DNA of 64,000 nt from Parasutterella secunda (GTDB taxonomy: Bacteria; Pseudomonadota; Gammaproteobacteria; Burkholderiales; Burkholderiaceae_F): NCBI RefSeq assembly GCF_023336895.1, contig NZ_JAMBLT010000002.1:231053-295052 (forward strand), written 5' to 3'. The translations under genes were made by a program, and so were the position numbers. Positions within the stretch are counted from its first letter, which is position 1. The number at the start of each line of letters is the position of its first letter. Shown here piece after piece: positions 63,317-64,000 of the stretch. Below the pieces are notes generated by a model that ran no database searches, had not been told where the DNA came from, and saw nothing but the letters and a program-made list of their open reading frames with translations.

Positions 63317-63796
63317 CTATGAACCTTTGGCAAAACGCTCAAGCGCCTCACCCGTTAAACGACACAATCTCCAATCAGGCAAAACCGTTGCACCGACCTT
63401 TTCATAAAATCCGATCGCCGGCGTATTCCATTCCAAAACAACCCACTCGAAACGACCGCATTTTTCCTTAACCGCCAAGGCAGCTAAGTAACGCATCAGC
63501 GCTTTCCCATAGCCTTTTCCACGATAGGCCGGATCAATGAATATATCCTCAAGGTACAAGCCCTTGCGGGTCAGGAAAGTTGAAAAATTATGGAAGTAAA
63601 GCGCAAAACCAACAGGGGTGTCATCCTCGTAGGCAATCACGGCATGCGCCGTCACCGATTCACCGAATAATTCTCGACGCACATCGTCAACCGTCGCTGT
63701 TACTTGATCCAATAGCTTTTCGTAATCGGCGAGTTTCTTAATAAAATTTAAAACCAATTCGCAGTCTTTTTCTTCTGCCGGACGAATTTCAAACAT
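63317..63796 (-). CDS. GNAT-family N-acetyltransferase
   Basis: Acetyl-CoA-dependent acetyltransferase of 159 residues. The acetyl-CoA site is DIFIDPAYRGKGYGKALMRYLAALA, and WVVLEWNTPAIGFYEKVGATVLPDW is typical of the spermidine/thialysine-type (SAT1-like) branch. The substrate is not certain; polyamines or thialysine are candidates. It lies eight bases before the dnaX start. Confidence 0.85.
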   Translation of the reverse strand: MFEIRPAEEKDCELVLNFIKKLADYEKLLDQVTATVDDVRRELFGESVTAHAVIAYEDDTPVGFALYFHNFSTFLTRKGLYLEDIFIDPAYRGKGYGKALMRYLAALAVKEKCGRFEWVVLEWNTPAIGFYEKVGATVLPDWRLCRLTGEALERFAKGS

Positions 63797-63853
63797 TTCT
63801 TTTGCTCATTGAGTTTGGTTCAAACAGAGGTAGTTTAGCGAAAATCTTTTCGA

Positions 63854-64000
63854 TTAAGCGCCGATTTCCAAAAGCATATCGTAGAAAACTCGCGAAGCCA
63901 AAAACAAAAAGAAAGCGCCTCCCACACAATTAATCACTTTTGCTGCCTTTGGCGTAGACAAGAGCCGTCGGAAGTTGGAAGCTATCCAACCGTATCCGCA
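63854..64000 (-). CDS. LysE/RhtB-type exporter, C-terminal end (cut by window)
   Basis: The last 48 codons of a minus-strand gene run in from the window edge: the tail reads WIASNFRRLLSTPKAAK and then VINCVGGAFFLFLASRV before the stop at 63854-63856. The arrangement resembles the final helix of LysE/RhtB amino-acid exporters (INRVGGxLFxxLGxR). Only the end is visible, so the call is tentative. Confidence 0.55.
   Translation of the reverse strand, partial: CGYGWIASNFRRLLSTPKAAKVINCVGGAFFLFLASRVFYDMLLEIGA

Overview
The window reads as a chromosomal segment of a Gram-negative betaproteobacterium, most likely Burkholderiales and Sutterellaceae-like (relatives of Parasutterella, Sutterella or Turicimonas). 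This placement is inferred from gene content and protein character, not from a database search. Supporting features are Bug/TctC-type tripartite tricarboxylate transport, the conserved blocks greA-yhbY-rlmE-ftsH, recR-ybaB-dnaX and methyltransferase-rnhA-dnaQ, lipopolysaccharide genes (gmhA, an EptA-like enzyme, a WaaP-like kinase), and a moderately AT-leaning base composition. No phage, CRISPR array, rRNA or intact insertion sequence is visible. Mobile DNA is limited to IS605-type remnants and one ATPase module flanked by palindromes.

Layout. 1-5312: end of oligopeptidase A, exonuclease III, a sugar or lipid kinase, aspartate dehydrogenase and a membrane-anchored phosphodiesterase-like protein. 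5313-6042: a long intergenic region with strong RNA-like hairpins and no convincing protein. 6043-14267: a six-gene, translationally coupled operon made of a phosphonate-type cytidylyltransferase, a 2-aminoethylphosphonate-type ABC importer (binding protein, ATPase, fused permease), a CDP-glycerol glycerophosphotransferase-like protein, and a giant YidC-like/sulfatase-superfamily fusion. It resembles an import-activate-transfer scheme for decorating a surface polymer and is the most interesting system here. 14685-18986: RND efflux pump. 19107-22371: methyltransferase, rnhA and dnaQ, interrupted by an AAA ATPase between two perfect palindromes. 22494-25417: tctCBA. 25698-32044: a membrane protein, an MFS carrier, a two-component system, and a divergent PAP2-EptA fusion probably acting on lipid A. 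32106-32182: tRNA-Val(GAC). 32409-38989: uvrD, rfbB-rfbC, a double-domain aspartate/glutamate racemase and a beta-hydroxyacid dehydrogenase. 39331-41911: ferrous iron uptake (FeoA-FeoB fusion plus a small Cys-rich protein). 42090-44168: glnS with a large internal insertion. 44251-47895: IS605 debris, then a methionine-rich leader peptide with attenuator hairpins in front of metNIQ. 48131-54911: sbcB, an EamA transporter, ftsH-rlmE, yhbY, greA and an XRE regulator with its operator. 55133-59703: a divergent LysR-regulated catabolic cluster (AbgA-like amidohydrolase, DcuC-like carrier, DUF1177 protein). 59729-64000: gmhA, recR, ybaB, dnaX with a slippery A8 site, a GNAT acetyltransferase and the end of a LysE-like exporter.

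Taken together the gene set suggests a host-associated organism that lives on amino and organic acids. It has methionine, dicarboxylate, tricarboxylate and possibly N-acyl-amino-acid uptake, aspartate metabolism, ferrous iron uptake, and extensive modification of its envelope with phosphorus-containing groups. Several signals in this window lie in non-coding or composite features that gene calling alone would miss: the Met attenuator, the palindrome-flanked ATPase, two arrays of 23-bp repeats and several domain fusions.
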